Source: Christensenella sp. UBA4636 | GTDB taxonomy: Bacteria > Bacillota > Clostridia > Christensenellales > Borkfalkiaceae | Assembly (NCBI GenBank): GCA_002405915.1 | Contig: DHMS01000024.1 | Coordinates: 178 to 23,973, forward strand | Reading direction: 5' to 3' | Length of the DNA stretch: 23,796 nt | Shown here: one piece after another, positions 22,636-23,796 of the stretch | How positions within the stretch are numbered: position 1 is the stretch's first letter | Layout: each line of letters starts with the position of its first letter | The notes under the pieces: generated by a model | Databases searched by the model: none | The model's input: only the letters and a program-made list of their open reading frames with translations | Told to the model about the DNA's origin: nothing | Made by a program: the position numbers and the translations under genes

Positions 22636-23565
22636 CTAAAAAGTTTTTCTCCAACAAAACTTAACTTGCATTCCTCTGTAGTCTTTTATAGCATTATACA
22701 TCACAACGATGCAGTCAACAACAGATGGTGCTAAGTGATTTAAGATTATATTTACAGCTTTTTTTGCTAATGCCGAACCTGTAAAAACTTCAACAAATAA
22801 AGCACAGATGTTAATTATATCGGACACGACATCGTTACTGTAAAATAAAATCATTTGATACATGATATTGTTTGGTAATTTGTTTAGAGCTGTATCTATC
22901 ACTAAAGCAAGTTTTTCTGTCTGTGTACGCATAGTATTTAAGGCTTTAGCAAAATCTTTTGCTTGGAATAAAAGTTGTACAAACAACGTAATGCCTGCAA
23001 AAAGAATAGCAAAGTCGCTATCGCAATTGAAGGTTAGTGCTGTCCATGTTAATCTAAAGCCAAAGAATTTCCAACGTTCGTATGAATTATCATTCACGTC
23101 GGGTACAAACTCGTAATCGTCGTTTATATGCCCTAATTCTTCGTCAACCATTTCGTTCATAGCGTCAACGTTTTTATGAATCATTCGGACTACGGCGATA
23201 TTGTATGCGTCTTCTTCGTTTTCGATTTGTTCCGATATATCGGTTTCTTCGTCGTATATTATCGCGCCGTATTTTCTGTCGATAGGCGTTTCATCTATAA
23301 TTAGCTTCCTCTTGCTTGCATTGTTATCATCAAAATGTACATATTCTATGTATTGCTGAGTAATTTCTTCAGTTTGTTCATCTATGTATTCGTCGGAAAT
23401 ATCGTTGCCGGTTAAGTAGCTATTTGCCAATTGGTCAAATTCTTCATCGAACTCGTTTTCGAGGGCTTTGGTGTAAATCTGTTGTCCGTAGTACGGCGCG
23501 ATAATGCAACCGAACGAGAGTGTGAGTATCAGCAAAAAGCTGATGAGCTTTGTTTTTCTTTTCAT
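22636..23565 (-). CDS. Exported protein of unknown function, first gene of the accessory operon
   Basis: 309 residues from the ATG at 23563-23565, chosen for its AAAGGAGC site and because a signal-type N-terminus starts there (MKRKTK, hydrophobic to about residue 24). Residues of about 28-150 are strongly acidic and hydrophilic (EFDEEFDQ, DEYIDEQTEE, DISEQIENEEDAY). Then comes an aromatic segment (YERWKFFGFRLTW) leading into a hydrophobic helix at about 180-200 (DFAILFAGITLFVQLLF). The last 100 residues are amphipathic or hydrophobic helices ending in a basic, cysteine-containing tail (KFCWRKTF). No enzymatic motif, lipobox or cell-wall sorting signal is seen. The architecture, an acidic leader-like region followed by a membrane-active-looking C-terminus beside small membrane proteins, would fit an exported effector with partners, but this is speculation. 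Confidence 0.75.
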   Translation of the reverse strand: MKRKTKLISFLLILTLSFGCIIAPYYGQQIYTKALENEFDEEFDQLANSYLTGNDISDEYIDEQTEEITQQYIEYVHFDDNNASKRKLIIDETPIDRKYGAIIYDEETDISEQIENEEDAYNIAVVRMIHKNVDAMNEMVDEELGHINDDYEFVPDVNDNSYERWKFFGFRLTWTALTFNCDSDFAILFAGITLFVQLLFQAKDFAKALNTMRTQTEKLALVIDTALNKLPNNIMYQMILFYSNDVVSDIINICALFVEVFTGSALAKKAVNIILNHLAPSVVDCIVVMYNAIKDYRGMQVKFCWRKTF

Positions 23566-23635
23566 TTTTTGCTCCTTTTGCAAATTGTTTTTTGTTCTTA
23601 CTGTTTTGCGGTTTTTAACAAGTAACAACAATAAT

Positions 23636-23665
23636 ATAATAGCATTTTTGTTAGCTTTTAGTCAA
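23636..23665 (-). promoter_or_regulatory. Promoter of the four-gene minus-strand operon
   Basis: On the minus strand, -35 TTGACT (23660-23665) and -10 TATTAT (23636-23641) with 18 bp between them, followed by a leader of about 65 nt ending in the AAAGGAGC site at the first gene. Confidence 0.65.
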
Positions 23666-23724
23666 GTGGATTTTATATCAAAACGAATAAATAGTTCTTG
23701 TTATAAGTTAAAATTGATATTCGT

Positions 23725-23768
23725 TCTAAAAAAAGACTACGCAATCGTTTTAATGTGGATTGCGTAGT
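23725..23768 (-). terminator. Terminator of an upstream minus-strand gene outside the window
   Basis: ACTACGCAATC (23736-23746) and GATTGCGTAGT (23758-23768) form a perfect 11-bp stem with an 11-nt loop. Read on the minus strand it is followed by C and then seven T residues. It closes a transcription unit entering from beyond 23796 and isolates the four-gene operon. Confidence 0.82.
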
Positions 23769-23796
23769 TCTTGTTGTAAAAGAAAACCACTCGCTG

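Noticed and set aside
1..23796. tRNA, rRNA or riboswitch genes
   Set aside because: No tRNA cloverleaf, rRNA stretch or familiar riboswitch core was noticed on reading both strands; a covariance search could not be run.

Overview
The window looks like a contig from an uncultured, probably gut-associated, anaerobic Firmicute (class Clostridia; a Christensenellales-type lineage is my best guess, from overall protein style rather than any marker search). Supporting points are the dnaE-pfkA neighbourhood, paired ATP- and PPi-type phosphofructokinases, GGAGG-type ribosome binding sites, sigma-A-type promoters, and large extracellular proteins of the style common in gut Clostridia.

Layout. (1) 1-409: 3' end of a type I GAPDH gene with a strong terminator. 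(2) 543-2710: a promoter, then an overlapping LytTR response regulator / GHKL histidine kinase pair (AgrA/AgrC type, with no AgrB/AgrD nearby), closed by a terminator. (3) 2751-10304: a carbohydrate-active surface locus. It has its own promoter with two direct repeats 21 bp apart just upstream, a huge membrane-anchored glycoside hydrolase family 3 protein with permuted domain order (currently split by a -1 frameshift at about 4781-4805), a 52-residue peptide gene, and a secreted protein that shares a C-terminal module of about 150 residues with the GH3 protein. (4) 10447-11163, minus strand: a glycerophosphodiester phosphodiesterase, convergent with the surface locus across a bidirectional terminator. 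(5) 11359-20874: housekeeping genes lepA, hemW, dnaE, pfkA (ATP type) and a second PFK (PPi type). The lepA-hemW gap (13171-13750) is packed with structured and MITE-like repeats. (6) 20972-23565, minus strand: a visibly A+T-rich accessory operon of four unrecognised genes, namely one exported protein and three small four-helix membrane proteins, at least two of which are paralogues. A terminator belonging to a further minus-strand gene lies at 23725-23768.

How the parts may work together. The two-component system sits directly upstream of the surface glycosidase locus and is a plausible regulator of it. The glycosidase, peptide and secreted module protein look like one transcription unit for handling an extracellular glycan. 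GAPDH and the two PFKs are glycolytic, and the PPi-PFK suggests PPi-sparing glycolysis. The four-gene minus-strand cassette is the best candidate for an undescribed system; its function cannot be told from sequence alone.

A short hairpin family with core CCTATAAGTCGATTATCGGC recurs in intergenic gaps across the window (457, 10398, 20921, inverted at 14867, perhaps degenerate at 19591) and appears to be used as terminator stems.
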